Positions 8,461 through 17,902 of a stretch of DNA of 64,000 bases are shown piece after piece. The stretch is from JBGQOG01 sp052113705 (GTDB lineage Bacteria > Pseudomonadota > Alphaproteobacteria > Rhodobacterales > Rhodobacteraceae). Below the pieces are notes generated by a model. That model worked only from the letters and a program-made list of their open reading frames with translations. It did no database searches and was not told where the DNA came from. A program made the position numbers and the translations under genes. How positions within the stretch are numbered: the first letter of the stretch is position 1; each line of letters opens with the position of its first letter. The stretch lies in assembly GCF_052113705.1 (NCBI RefSeq), contig NZ_JBGQOG010000003.1, forward strand, positions 124,001-188,000, written 5' to 3'.

Positions 8461-11400
8461 ATGACAATCACGCTGGATGACAAATACACTGCCGAGAGCG
8501 GCGCGGTCTATCTTACGGGCACACAGGCGCTGGTCCGGTTGCCGATGACGCAGATGCGGCGGGACCGTGCCGCGGGCTTGAACACCGGCGCCTTCATCTC
8601 CGGCTATCGCGGCTCGCCGCTCGGGGGGTACGATCAGCAGCTGGTCCAGGCCAGAAAATACCTCGAGCGTCAGGATGTGGTCTTTCAATCCGGCGTGAAT
8701 GAGGATCTGGCCGCGACCGCGGTCTGGGGCAGCCAGCAACTGCATCTGTCGCCGGGCGCGCGCAAAGATGGCCTTCTGGGCATCTGGTACGGCAAGGGCC
8801 CCGGCCTCGACCGCTCGGGCGATGTCCTCAAACATGCGAATGCGGCGGGCACCGCCCGGCATGGCGGGGTCCTGGCCATTGCCGGCGATGACCACACCTG
8901 CAAATCCTCCTCGATCCCGCATCAATCCGATCACACCTTCATCTCGGCACTGGTGCCGATGCTCTACCCCTCTTCGGTGCATGAGTTTCTGGAAATGGGC
9001 CTGCTGGGCATTGCCATGTCGCGCTATTCGGGCTGCTGGGTCGGGTTCAAGGTGATCTCGGAAACGGTGGAAACCACCACCGTCGTCGATCTGGCGCAGG
9101 AGGGGCGCGAGTTCGTGCTGCCCACGGATTTTGAGCTGCCGCCGGACGGTCTGAACCTGCGCTGGCCGGACCCGCCCCTGGTGCAGGACGAGCGGCTGCA
9201 AGAGCACAAGGGCTTTGCCGCCATCGCCTTCGCCCGCGCCAATCAGGTGGACCGCGTCACCCTGGATTGCCCCAGCGCACGTTTTGGCATCGTCGCCTCC
9301 GGCAAGGCCTATGAGGATGTGCGTCAGGCCCTCACCGAACTGGGACTGGGCCCTGAAGAGCTGCGCCTCATCGGGCTGCGGCTCTACAAGGTCCGCATGC
9401 CCTGGCCGCTGGAGCCGGAGGGGATCCGGGCGTTTTCCCGCGGCCTCGAAGAAGTGCTGATCGTCGAGGAACGCCGCGAGATCATCGAGAACCAGATCAA
9501 GGAGCAATTGTTCAACTGGCGCGCCGATGTGCGGCCGCGCATCGTGGGCAAATTCGATGAGGCCGGACACCCGTTCCTCTCGCTGTCGGCGGGGCTGACC
9601 ATCGCGCGGGTTGCCGGGGCGATGGCCGAACGCATCCTGCGCCTTGATCTGCCCGAGGGTCTGGCGGCGCATATCCGCACCCGCGCGGCGGCGCTGACGG
9701 CGGCGGAGGCCAAGGGCGACAGCCATGTGCCGCCCCTGACCCGGCTGCCGCATTACTGTGCCGGATGCCCGCACAACACCTCGACCCGGGTCCCGGAAGG
9801 CTCGAAGGCGATGGCGGGCATCGGCTGCCATTTCATGGCGCAATGGATGGACCGGCGCACCGAGACCTTCACCCATATGGGCGCCGAGGGCGTGCCCTGG
9901 ACCGCGATCAGCCGCTTTACCGATGAGAAGCACCGTTTCGTCAATCTGGGCGACGGCACCTTCTTTCACTCCGGTCACCTCGCCATCCGGCAATCGGTCG
10001 CGGCGGGCGCAAACATCACCTACAAGATCCTCTATAATGACGCGGTCGCCATGACCGGCGGGCAGCCGCTGGATGGCATGCTGACGCCGCAACAGATCAC
10101 CCATCAGATGTATCACGAGCGGGTGGCGCGTATCGTGCTGATGTCGGACCATCCCGAGGTTTACAGCGCCGCCGAATTGGCCCCCGGCACCGAGATCCGC
10201 CACCGCGACGACATTGACCCGGTGATGCGCGAGTTGCGCGAGGTGCCGGGGGTGACGATCATCGTCTTTGAACAGACCTGCGCCGCGGAAAAGCGGCGCC
10301 GTCGCAAACGCGGCAAGATGGTTGATCCCGACATGCGGCTCTGGATCAACCCGGCGGTCTGCGAAGGCTGTGGCGATTGCTCGGAAAAATCCAATTGTGT
10401 CGCCGTGGAGCCGCTGGAAACCCCAATGGGGCGCAAGCGGCGCATCAACCAGTCGATGTGCAACAAGGATTATTCCTGTCTGCAGGGCTTTTGCCCCTCT
10501 TTCGTCACCGTGCGGGGCGGGATGCTGCGCAAACCCTCCGGCAAGGCTGGCCCCGATGTGGGCACATTGCCAGAGCCGGTCCTGCCGCAGATTGACCGGG
10601 CGTGGAACCTTGCGCTGGCCGGCGTCGGCGGCACCGGCGTGCTGACCATCGGCGGCATCCTCGGCATGGCAGCCCATATCGAGGGCAAGATCCCGATGGT
10701 GCTCGACATGGCCGGACTGGCGCAAAAGGGCGGCGCGGTGATGAGCCACATCCGCATCTCGCGCCCGGACCGGCCGGTGACCGAGCCGCGCATTGTCGCG
10801 GGCGCGGCGGATCTGCTTTTGGCCGCGGATGCGGTGGTTGCGTCATCGAATGAGGCGGCGCGGCTCTGCAGCCCCGACCGCACCGCGGCGGTGCTGAACA
10901 CCCACACCACCCCGGTGTCGGATTTCGTCCGCCTGCGGGACTTTGATTTCCGCACCGGCGCGGTGGCGCAAAGCGTCACAAAGTCAGTCAGGTCAACCGC
11001 GCATTTTCATGACTTCACCGGTCTCGCCCAACGCCTGACCGGCGACGAGATCGGTGCCAATCTGATGATGCTGGGCTACGCCTGGCAATGCGGGCTGGTG
11101 CCGGTTGGGGCCGCCGCAATCTTTGAGGCGATTCAGCTGAACGGTGTCGCGGTCAAAGGCAATATCGAGGCGTTCAACTGGGGCCGTCTGCTCGCGCATG
11201 ACCCGGCGGGACTGACCGCGCAGGCGGCATCGGGCGAAGACGCTGCGCCCGCCCTCGAAACGGAGACCCCCGAGACCATCATCGCGCATCGCAGCAGACA
11301 TCTGCAGGCCTATCAGAACACGGCGCTCGCCAACCGCTATCAGGCGCGGCTGGATCAGATCGCCAAAGCCGCCGCTGCCGACCGCATCGGCGAGAATGAT

Positions 11401-11922
11401 CTTTTGCGGCAGGTTGCCATCACCTATGCGCGCGTGCTGGCCTACAAGGACGAATATGAGGTGGCCCGGCTTTACGCTGCCCCCGAATTCCGCCGTGGGC
11501 TGGCGGCGGTTTTTGACGGTGATTTCCGCATTTCGCTCAATCTGGCACCGCCCTTCCTGAACGCAAAAACCCAGAATGGCCGCCCGAAAAAGCGGGAATT
11601 CGGGCCATGGATCTTGCCGCTGCTCCGGGTTCTGGCCCGGATGAAAGGGCTGCGCGGCACCTGGGCCGATCCGTTTGGCCACAGCCATGACCGCAAGCTG
11701 GAGCGGCAGTTGATCGCGCTTTACGAAGAGGATCTCACGCTCGCGCAGGCGGTGCTGAGCAGCGCGACAGCGCCGCTGGTGCGGGAATTGCTGGGCCTGC
11801 CCTGGCAGATCCGCGGCTTTGGCCCCGTCAAACAGGCGGCCTTCGACACACAGATGCGGCGGCGGGAAGAGATCCGCAGCCAGTTGCAAAGCCAGGGGCC
11901 GCTGGCCCTGGCGGCCGAGTGA
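8461..11922 (+). CDS. fused 2-oxoacid (indolepyruvate-type):ferredoxin oxidoreductase
   Basis: This 1153-residue protein fuses the IorA-like and IorB-like subunits, the usual length for the fused proteobacterial form. It has a pyrimidine-binding N-terminal part (ISGYRGSPLGGYD), a TPP-binding core (HYCAGCPHNTST and NLGDGTFFHSG), a cysteine-rich Fe-S segment (CEGCGDCSEKSNC, then CNKDYSCLQGFCPS) and a gamma-type domain (GVGGTGVLTIGG). The family oxidatively decarboxylates aryl- or branched-chain pyruvates to acyl-CoA with reduction of an electron carrier. The three genes that follow are isovaleryl-CoA dehydrogenase and methylcrotonyl-CoA carboxylase, so 4-methyl-2-oxopentanoate is a plausible substrate; this is inference. 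The ATG at 8461 follows AAGGGGGGAACGTG. Confidence 0.93.
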   Translation: MTITLDDKYTAESGAVYLTGTQALVRLPMTQMRRDRAAGLNTGAFISGYRGSPLGGYDQQLVQARKYLERQDVVFQSGVNEDLAATAVWGSQQLHLSPGARKDGLLGIWYGKGPGLDRSGDVLKHANAAGTARHGGVLAIAGDDHTCKSSSIPHQSDHTFISALVPMLYPSSVHEFLEMGLLGIAMSRYSGCWVGFKVISETVETTTVVDLAQEGREFVLPTDFELPPDGLNLRWPDPPLVQDERLQEHKGFAAIAFARANQVDRVTLDCPSARFGIVASGKAYEDVRQALTELGLGPEELRLIGLRLYKVRMPWPLEPEGIRAFSRGLEEVLIVEERREIIENQIKEQLFNWRADVRPRIVGKFDEAGHPFLSLSAGLTIARVAGAMAERILRLDLPEGLAAHIRTRAAALTAAEAKGDSHVPPLTRLPHYCAGCPHNTSTRVPEGSKAMAGIGCHFMAQWMDRRTETFTHMGAEGVPWTAISRFTDEKHRFVNLGDGTFFHSGHLAIRQSVAAGANITYKILYNDAVAMTGGQPLDGMLTPQQITHQMYHERVARIVLMSDHPEVYSAAELAPGTEIRHRDDIDPVMRELREVPGVTIIVFEQTCAAEKRRRRKRGKMVDPDMRLWINPAVCEGCGDCSEKSNCVAVEPLETPMGRKRRINQSMCNKDYSCLQGFCPSFVTVRGGMLRKPSGKAGPDVGTLPEPVLPQIDRAWNLALAGVGGTGVLTIGGILGMAAHIEGKIPMVLDMAGLAQKGGAVMSHIRISRPDRPVTEPRIVAGAADLLLAADAVVASSNEAARLCSPDRTAAVLNTHTTPVSDFVRLRDFDFRTGAVAQSVTKSVRSTAHFHDFTGLAQRLTGDEIGANLMMLGYAWQCGLVPVGAAAIFEAIQLNGVAVKGNIEAFNWGRLLAHDPAGLTAQAASGEDAAPALETETPETIIAHRSRHLQAYQNTALANRYQARLDQIAKAAAADRIGENDLLRQVAITYARVLAYKDEYEVARLYAAPEFRRGLAAVFDGDFRISLNLAPPFLNAKTQNGRPKKREFGPWILPLLRVLARMKGLRGTWADPFGHSHDRKLERQLIALYEEDLTLAQAVLSSATAPLVRELLGLPWQIRGFGPVKQAAFDTQMRRREEIRSQLQSQGPLALAAE

Positions 11923-11934
11923 GGGGGGGAAATC

Positions 11935-13101
11935 ATGTTCACGGCATCCATGAAATTTGATCTGGGCGACGATGTCAGTGCGTTGCGCGACATGGTGCAC
12001 CGCTGGGCGCAGGACCGTGTCCGGCCGATGGCGGCGGACATCGACAGGCGCAACGCCTTCCCGGCGGAGCTATGGGCGGAAATGGGCGATCTCGGCCTGT
12101 TGGGGATCACCGTCCCCGAGGAATTCGGCGGTGCTGGCATGGGCTATCTGGCGCATGTGGTGGCGGTTGAGGAGATTGCGCGGGCCTCGGCCTCCGTCTC
12201 GCTCAGCTATGGCGCGCATTCCAACCTCTGCGTCAATCAGATCACCCTGAACGGCACCGAGGCGCAAAAGCGCAAATACCTGCCGAAACTGGTGTCGGGG
12301 GCGCATGTCGGCGCACTGGCGATGTCAGAGGCCAGCGCCGGATCGGATGTGGTGGCGATGAAACTGCGGGCTGAGAAGCGCGACGGCCATTACCTGCTGA
12401 ACGGCACGAAATACTGGATCACCAACGGTCCGGATGCCGATGTTCTGGTGGTTTATGCCAAGACCAATCCCGCCGCAGGCTCCAAAGGCATGACGGCGTT
12501 GGTGGTCGAAAAGACCATGCCGGGCTTCAGCACCTCGCCGCATTTCGACAAGCTGGGGATGCGCGGCTCCAACACCGCCGAACTGGTGTTCGACAATGTC
12601 GAAGTGCCCTTTGAAAACGTTCTGGGGGCCGAGGACAAGGGCGTCCGCGTCCTGATGTCGGGGCTGGATTACGAGCGGGTGGTGCTGTCGGGCATTGGCA
12701 CCGGCATCATGGCCGCCTGCCTCGACGAGATCATGCCCTATGTGGCCGAACGGCGGCAGTTCGGGCAGCGGATCGGGGATTTCCAGCTGATGCAGGGAAA
12801 AATTGCCGACATGTACACCAAACTGAATTCCGCGCGCGCCTATGTCTATGAGGTGGCGCGCGCCTGCGACCGCGGCGCGGTCACGCGGCAGGATGCGGCG
12901 GCTTGTGTGCTCTATGCCTCGGAAACCGCGATGGAGGTGGCGCATCAGGCGGTGCAGGCCATGGGGGGCGCGGGGTTCATGAATGACACCCCTGTCAGCC
13001 GGATCTTCCGCGATGCCAAACTGATGGAGATCGGCGCGGGCACCTCGGAGATCCGCCGCATGCTGATCGGGCGCGAGTTGATGGGGGCGATGACCGCATG
13101 A
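11935..13101 (+). CDS. ivd: isovaleryl-CoA dehydrogenase
   Basis: This is a 388-residue flavoprotein that oxidises isovaleryl-CoA to 3-methylcrotonyl-CoA and passes electrons to electron-transfer flavoprotein. The segment MSGLDYERVVLSG contains the glutamate that serves as catalytic base in isovaleryl-CoA dehydrogenases. REFGQRIG-type and GDFQLMQGKIADMY segments also match that subfamily closely, and EIGAGTSEIRR lacks the alternative glutamate of medium-chain enzymes, as expected. Its stop overlaps the start of the carboxylase beta gene. Its position between the 2-oxoacid oxidoreductase and the carboxylase fits leucine breakdown. Confidence 0.93.
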   Translation: MFTASMKFDLGDDVSALRDMVHRWAQDRVRPMAADIDRRNAFPAELWAEMGDLGLLGITVPEEFGGAGMGYLAHVVAVEEIARASASVSLSYGAHSNLCVNQITLNGTEAQKRKYLPKLVSGAHVGALAMSEASAGSDVVAMKLRAEKRDGHYLLNGTKYWITNGPDADVLVVYAKTNPAAGSKGMTALVVEKTMPGFSTSPHFDKLGMRGSNTAELVFDNVEVPFENVLGAEDKGVRVLMSGLDYERVVLSGIGTGIMAACLDEIMPYVAERRQFGQRIGDFQLMQGKIADMYTKLNSARAYVYEVARACDRGAVTRQDAAACVLYASETAMEVAHQAVQAMGGAGFMNDTPVSRIFRDAKLMEIGAGTSEIRRMLIGRELMGAMTA

Positions 13102-14705
13102 CTGTTCTGTCCTCTTCTGTCTCGCCCCGCTCGGAGAGCTATCGCCACAATCGCGCCGCGCATCTGGCCCAGATGGAGAAGGTGCGCTATGCGGCGGCCC
13201 TCGCGCAGGCCGGGGGCGGCGAAAAGGCCCGCGCGCTGCATCAAAGCCGTGGGAAACTCCTGCCGCGCGAGCGGATCGCCCGGCTTTTGGATCCGGGCGC
13301 GCCCTTTCTGGAAATCGGCATGTTCGCAGCGCATGAGCTTTATGACGGCGCCAGCCCCTGTGCCGGGATGATCACCGGGATCGGCCGTGTCGAAGGGCAA
13401 GAGGTCATGATCGTGTGCAACGATGCGACGGTCAAAGGCGGCACCTACTTTCCGATGACGGTGAAAAAACACCTGCGCGCGCAAGAGATTGCCGAGGCGA
13501 ACCGCTTGCCCTGCGTCTATCTGGTCGACAGCGGCGGTGCCAACCTGCCCAATCAGGACGAGGTGTTTCCTGACCGCGACCATTTCGGGCGCATCTTTTT
13601 CAATCAGGCGACCATGTCCGCCAAGGGCATTGCGCAGATCGCGGTGGTGATGGGTTCGTGCACGGCAGGCGGCGCCTATGTGCCCGCGATGTCGGATGTG
13701 ACCATCATCGTCAAGGATCAGGGCACGATCTTTCTGGCCGGTCCGCCTCTGGTCAAGGCCGCCACCGGCGAGATCGTCTCGGCCGAGGATCTGGGCGGCG
13801 GCGATGTGCACACCCGCCTCTCCGGGGTGGCAGACCTGCTGGCGCAGGATGATGCCCATGCTTTGGCACTGGCGCGGCGGGCCGTGGCCAATCTCAACCG
13901 GTGCAAACAGCCCCGCGTGGTCCTGCAGACACCCGAAGCGCCGCTCTATGACCCCGAGGACATTCTGGGCGTTGTCCCGGCAGAGCTGAAAACCCCCTAT
14001 GACATCCGCGAGGTGATCGCCCGCGTCGTGGACGGCTCGCGCTTTGATGAGTTCAAGCCGCGCTATGGCACCACCATCGTCTGCGGCTTTGCCCATGTCT
14101 TCGGCATGCCCGTGGGGATCATCGGCAACAACGGGGTGATCTTTTCGGAATCCGCACTCAAGGCCGCGCATTTCATCGAACTCTGCGCGCAGCGCAGCGT
14201 CCCCCTGGTGTTCTTGCAAAACATCTCGGGCTTCATGGTGGGGCGCAGCTATGAAAACCGTGGCATCGCCAAGGACGGAGCAAAGCTGGTGACGGCGGTG
14301 GCCACCGCGCAGGCGCCCAAGATCACCTTCCTGATCGGCGGCTCGTTCGGGGCGGGCAATTACGGCATGTGCGGGCGCGCCTATGATCCGCGCTTTTTGT
14401 GGAGCTGGCCGAACAGCCGCATTTCGGTGATGGGCGGCGAACAGGCGGCGGGCGTTCTGGCCACCGTGCGGCGCGATGCGATCGAGCGCAAGGGCGGCAG
14501 CTGGACCCCCGAGGAGGAACAGGCGTTCAAACGCCCCACGGTCGAGATGTTTGAACGCCAGTCGCACCCGCTCTATGCCTCCGCGCGCCTTTGGGATGAC
14601 GGCATCGTCGACCCGCGCCGCACGCGGGAGGTCTTGGCCCTGTCACTCTCTGCCGCTTTGAACGCACCGATCCCGGAGACGCGTTTCGGCGTCTTCCGGA
14701 TGTGA
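13098..14705 (+). CDS. mccB: methylcrotonyl-CoA carboxylase beta (carboxyltransferase) subunit
   Basis: This is a 535-residue carboxyltransferase with N- and C-terminal crotonase-like halves, the standard length for MccB. Recognisable segments are LLPRERIARLLDPGAPFLEI, MTVKKHLRAQEIA, VMGSCTAGGAYVPAMSD and FLIGGSFGAGNYGMCGRAYD. It transfers the carboxyl group from biotin on the alpha subunit to 3-methylcrotonyl-CoA. The ATGA overlap with the upstream dehydrogenase gene indicates co-translation. No 3-methylglutaconyl-CoA hydratase or HMG-CoA lyase gene lies beside it, although these are often part of the same operon. Confidence 0.94.
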   Translation: MTVLSSSVSPRSESYRHNRAAHLAQMEKVRYAAALAQAGGGEKARALHQSRGKLLPRERIARLLDPGAPFLEIGMFAAHELYDGASPCAGMITGIGRVEGQEVMIVCNDATVKGGTYFPMTVKKHLRAQEIAEANRLPCVYLVDSGGANLPNQDEVFPDRDHFGRIFFNQATMSAKGIAQIAVVMGSCTAGGAYVPAMSDVTIIVKDQGTIFLAGPPLVKAATGEIVSAEDLGGGDVHTRLSGVADLLAQDDAHALALARRAVANLNRCKQPRVVLQTPEAPLYDPEDILGVVPAELKTPYDIREVIARVVDGSRFDEFKPRYGTTIVCGFAHVFGMPVGIIGNNGVIFSESALKAAHFIELCAQRSVPLVFLQNISGFMVGRSYENRGIAKDGAKLVTAVATAQAPKITFLIGGSFGAGNYGMCGRAYDPRFLWSWPNSRISVMGGEQAAGVLATVRRDAIERKGGSWTPEEEQAFKRPTVEMFERQSHPLYASARLWDDGIVDPRRTREVLALSLSAALNAPIPETRFGVFRM

Positions 14706-14715
14706 GGATCTGCCC

Positions 14716-16734
14716 ATGTTCACCAAAATCCTGATCGCCAACCGGGGCGAAATCGCCTGCCGCGTCATCGCCACCGCCCGCCGGATGGGCATCCGGACGG
14801 TGGCGGTCTATTCCGATGCCGATACCACCAGCAAACACACCGAATTGGCCGATGAAGCGGTGCATATCGGCCCCGCCGCCGTGTCCGAAAGCTATCTGCG
14901 GGGCGAGGTGATCATTGCCGCCGCCCTGCGCACCGGGGCAGAGGCCATTCACCCCGGCTATGGGTTTCTCTCGGAAAATCCGGACTTTGTGGAGGCGGTC
15001 GAGGCCGCAGGTCTGGTCTTTATCGGCCCCAAGGCGCAATCAATCCGGGCGATGGGGCTGAAGGATGCTGCGAAAAGGCTGATGGTTGACGCCGGGGTGC
15101 CGGTGGTGCCGGGCTATCACGGCGAAAGTCAGGATCCGGCTTTTCTGGCCGCGGAGGCGGAGAATATCGGCTATCCGGTGATGATCAAGGCCCGGGCGGG
15201 CGGCGGCGGCAAGGGGATGCGGCTTGTCGAAGACCCCGCGGGGTTCGCGCAGGCGCTGGAAAGCGCGCAGCGCGAGGCGCGCTCCAGCTTTGGCGATCCC
15301 GCCTGCCTGATCGAGAAATATGTGACCCAGCCCCGCCACATCGAGATTCAGGTGTTTGGCGATTCGCAGGGCAATGTGATCCACCTTTTTGAACGCGACT
15401 GCTCGCTGCAGCGGCGCCACCAGAAGGTGATCGAAGAGGCCCCCGCCCCCGGCATGCCCGAGGCGGTGCGCGCCGCGATGGGCCGCGCCGCGGTCGAGGC
15501 CGCAAAGGCGATCGGCTATCAGGGGGCGGGCACGATCGAGTTCATTGTCGACGGCACCGGCACACCGCGCGAGGACGGTTTCTGGTTCATGGAAATGAAC
15601 ACCCGGCTGCAGGTCGAACATCCGGTTTCCGAAGCGATCACCGGGCTCGATTTCGTGGAATTGCAGCTGCGGATCGCGGCGGGAGAGCCGCTGCCGCTCC
15701 GTCAGGATCAGCTGCGGATCGACGGCTGGGCCTTTGAAGCCCGCGTCTATGCCGAGGATGTCCCAAAGGGATTTCTGCCCGCCACCGGCACGCTGGCGCA
15801 TCTGTCCTTCCCCGACAGCGTGACCTTCGCGCAGGGCGCGGTGCGGATCGACAGTGGTGTGCGGCAGGGGGACACCATCACCCCCTGGTATGATCCGATG
15901 ATCGCAAAGGTGATCGTGCATGGCCCCACCCGCACCGAGGCGCTGCAGCTGCTCTCTGCCACGCTGGGCGGATGCCGTGTGGCGGGCTCGGCGACCAATC
16001 TCGAATTTCTGGGCGCCCTGTCGCGGCATGCGGGATTTGCCCGCGGCGAGGTTGATACCGGGCTGATCGCGCGCGATCTGGCCGCGCTGACCGCCCGGCC
16101 GGAGATGTCCGCCGAGATACCCGCCCTTGCTGCCCTTGCGGCGCTGCGGCTGCTGCAGGCCCCCGGGATGAGCGACCCTTGGGATCAGCTGACCGGCTGG
16201 CGGATCTGGTCGCAGGCCACGGATCATGTGGCCCTTGAAACGGGCGGTGCGCGGCTGGACCTTTGCGTCACGCATCTTGGCGGCGGCGCCTACCGTATCA
16301 CATTCGGGGAAGTTTCCTGCAATCTCAAGGTCCTGCGCTGCGAAGGGACGCGGGTGCGGCTTGAGATGGACGGGCGGCATTTCAGCGCTGATGTCATGGC
16401 GCGGGCGGGATGGATCACCGTCTTTTGCAACGGTTTTGCCCATGAATTTGCCACGGTGGACCCTTTGAATGCGGCCTTGGGCGATCAGAGCAGCGGTGAT
16501 TGCGTCTTTGCGCCCATGCCGGGACTTGTCACCGCCGTGCGGACCGTGGCGGGGGCCCGCGTCAGCAAGGGCGAGGCGCTGATGGTGCTCGAGGCGATGA
16601 AAATGGAGCATGTGCTGACCGCCCCGCGCGACGGCATCGTCGCCGAGGTTCTGGTGACCGGTCAAGATCAGGTCACCGATGGCACCCTCTTGTTGCGGAT
16701 GCAGGAGGCCGGGGACAAGGACGGCCACGTCTGA
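14716..16734 (+). CDS. mccA: methylcrotonyl-CoA carboxylase alpha (biotin carboxylase/carrier) subunit
   Basis: This is a 672-residue biotin-dependent subunit. The biotin carboxylase domain fills about residues 1-445 (ILIANRGEIACRVI, the ATP-grasp loop KARAGGGGKGMRLV, EMNTRLQVEHPVSE). A linker region follows, then a C-terminal biotinyl domain with the lysine in EAMKMEH. It carboxylates its own biotin with ATP and bicarbonate for the beta subunit. It is the last gene of the operon. Just after the stop, around 16761-16787, the intergenic DNA has three near-copies of CTGACGGA with no clear role. Confidence 0.94.
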   Translation: MFTKILIANRGEIACRVIATARRMGIRTVAVYSDADTTSKHTELADEAVHIGPAAVSESYLRGEVIIAAALRTGAEAIHPGYGFLSENPDFVEAVEAAGLVFIGPKAQSIRAMGLKDAAKRLMVDAGVPVVPGYHGESQDPAFLAAEAENIGYPVMIKARAGGGGKGMRLVEDPAGFAQALESAQREARSSFGDPACLIEKYVTQPRHIEIQVFGDSQGNVIHLFERDCSLQRRHQKVIEEAPAPGMPEAVRAAMGRAAVEAAKAIGYQGAGTIEFIVDGTGTPREDGFWFMEMNTRLQVEHPVSEAITGLDFVELQLRIAAGEPLPLRQDQLRIDGWAFEARVYAEDVPKGFLPATGTLAHLSFPDSVTFAQGAVRIDSGVRQGDTITPWYDPMIAKVIVHGPTRTEALQLLSATLGGCRVAGSATNLEFLGALSRHAGFARGEVDTGLIARDLAALTARPEMSAEIPALAALAALRLLQAPGMSDPWDQLTGWRIWSQATDHVALETGGARLDLCVTHLGGGAYRITFGEVSCNLKVLRCEGTRVRLEMDGRHFSADVMARAGWITVFCNGFAHEFATVDPLNAALGDQSSGDCVFAPMPGLVTAVRTVAGARVSKGEALMVLEAMKMEHVLTAPRDGIVAEVLVTGQDQVTDGTLLLRMQEAGDKDGHV

Positions 16735-16797
16735 CACGATGGCCGGCACTTCCTGTGGCGCTGACGGAACTGACGGACTGACGGCTTGGGCCGCAGC

Positions 16798-17631
16798 CTA
16801 GGCCCGCTGTTTCAGCGACAGGGCGATACCGCCCAGCACCAGCAGCGCCGCGACCCAGAACCGCATGTCGGGCAGTTCGCCCAACATCACGGCCCCACCC
16901 AGGGTCGCAATCAACGGGACTGAGAGCTGCGCAACCGCCGCGACACTGGCGGCCAGTTGCGGCAAAACCCGGTACCACAGCGCATAGCCCAGCCCCGAGG
17001 TCACCGCGCCGGAGAACAGCGCGGGCCAAATGCCCCAGCTCTGCCCATGCCCCGCATCGCCCGCCAGACCCAGCCAGAGAAGCGCCAGCGGCCAGGCCCC
17101 GGCAAAATTCAGCGCCGACAGTGCCAAAGGATCACGCGCACCGCGCCCGGTGAGCGAATAAAGGCCCCAGCCAATGCCCGCAAAAGCCATCGCCGTCAGC
17201 CCCAAGGCATCAAGGCGCGCCGCACCACCGGGCCACATCAGCACCACGAGCCCGAGAAAGGCCAATGCAGCGCCGGTCCAACGCCAGCGCCCCACCTGCT
17301 CGCGCCCGCGCAGGGCACCCGCAAACATGGTGATCTGCACCGCCCCGAACAGCACCAAAGCGCCCACCCCGGCATCCACCCGGCCACTCGCGATGGAAAA
17401 GCCGAAGATATAGGCCGAAAGGCTCGCCACGCCCCTGGCCCAGATGCCGCGCGGCAGGCGGGGCAGGCCCCGTCGCAGCATCAAAAGCAGCAGGACCAAG
17501 GCCCCGGCCCCCAACCGCAACACGGCAACGAAGGCGGGATCAAGCCCCGCCACGCCCACCGCCATCCGGTTCAGCACCGAATTTGCCGCAAAGGCGACCA
17601 TGACCAGCGCTGTGAGCATCAAGATCCGCAT
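16798..17631 (-). CDS. EamA/DMT family transporter
   Basis: This is a 277-residue inner-membrane protein with about ten hydrophobic helices in two homologous halves, as in EamA-type drug/metabolite exporters (NSVLNRMAVGVAGLDPAFVA at the N terminus, LIATLGGAVMLGELPDMRFW in the second half). I start it at ATG 17631; the reading frame stays open further upstream, but that part is arginine-rich and not membrane-like. It is convergent with the carboxylase operon and no metabolic partner is adjacent. The substrate is unknown. Confidence 0.85.
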   Translation of the reverse strand: MRILMLTALVMVAFAANSVLNRMAVGVAGLDPAFVAVLRLGAGALVLLLLMLRRGLPRLPRGIWARGVASLSAYIFGFSIASGRVDAGVGALVLFGAVQITMFAGALRGREQVGRWRWTGAALAFLGLVVLMWPGGAARLDALGLTAMAFAGIGWGLYSLTGRGARDPLALSALNFAGAWPLALLWLGLAGDAGHGQSWGIWPALFSGAVTSGLGYALWYRVLPQLAASVAAVAQLSVPLIATLGGAVMLGELPDMRFWVAALLVLGGIALSLKQRA

Positions 17632-17902
17632 GCCGCAACCTCGCACGCCACCCCGGGCGGTGCAACGAGCAGATCGGGCCGCGCGGTCCGAACAACGGGG
17701 CGCAGCAGTATCGCCATGGCGCGCCGTAGGGACGCCGTCGGGGCGCGGTTTCTGTGATGCCCCCCGGGCAAGCATCCTGTGGCGCGCGGAGCAAAGCCTT
17801 GCCCCGCCGCGCGCCGCAGGGCCGCTCCCCCGCGGCTTTCATTGGCGGCACGTCAGGGCAGCCGCGCTGCCAACGCATGCCCGCTGTCTATCCTCTTAGA
17901 TT
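17632..17902. other. intergenic region without recognisable gene
   Basis: This 271-bp region separates the EamA exporter start from the sugar-kinase stop; both genes are on the minus strand. It is GC-rich and contains a short CCGC/GCGG stem near 17820-17840. It should hold the exporter promoter. I saw no convincing terminator with a U-run and no small gene. Confidence 0.4.

Noticed and set aside
16761..16787. Three near-copies of CTGACGGA after the carboxylase alpha gene
   Set aside because: Too short and imperfect to be called a functional repeat; noted only in the gene entry.
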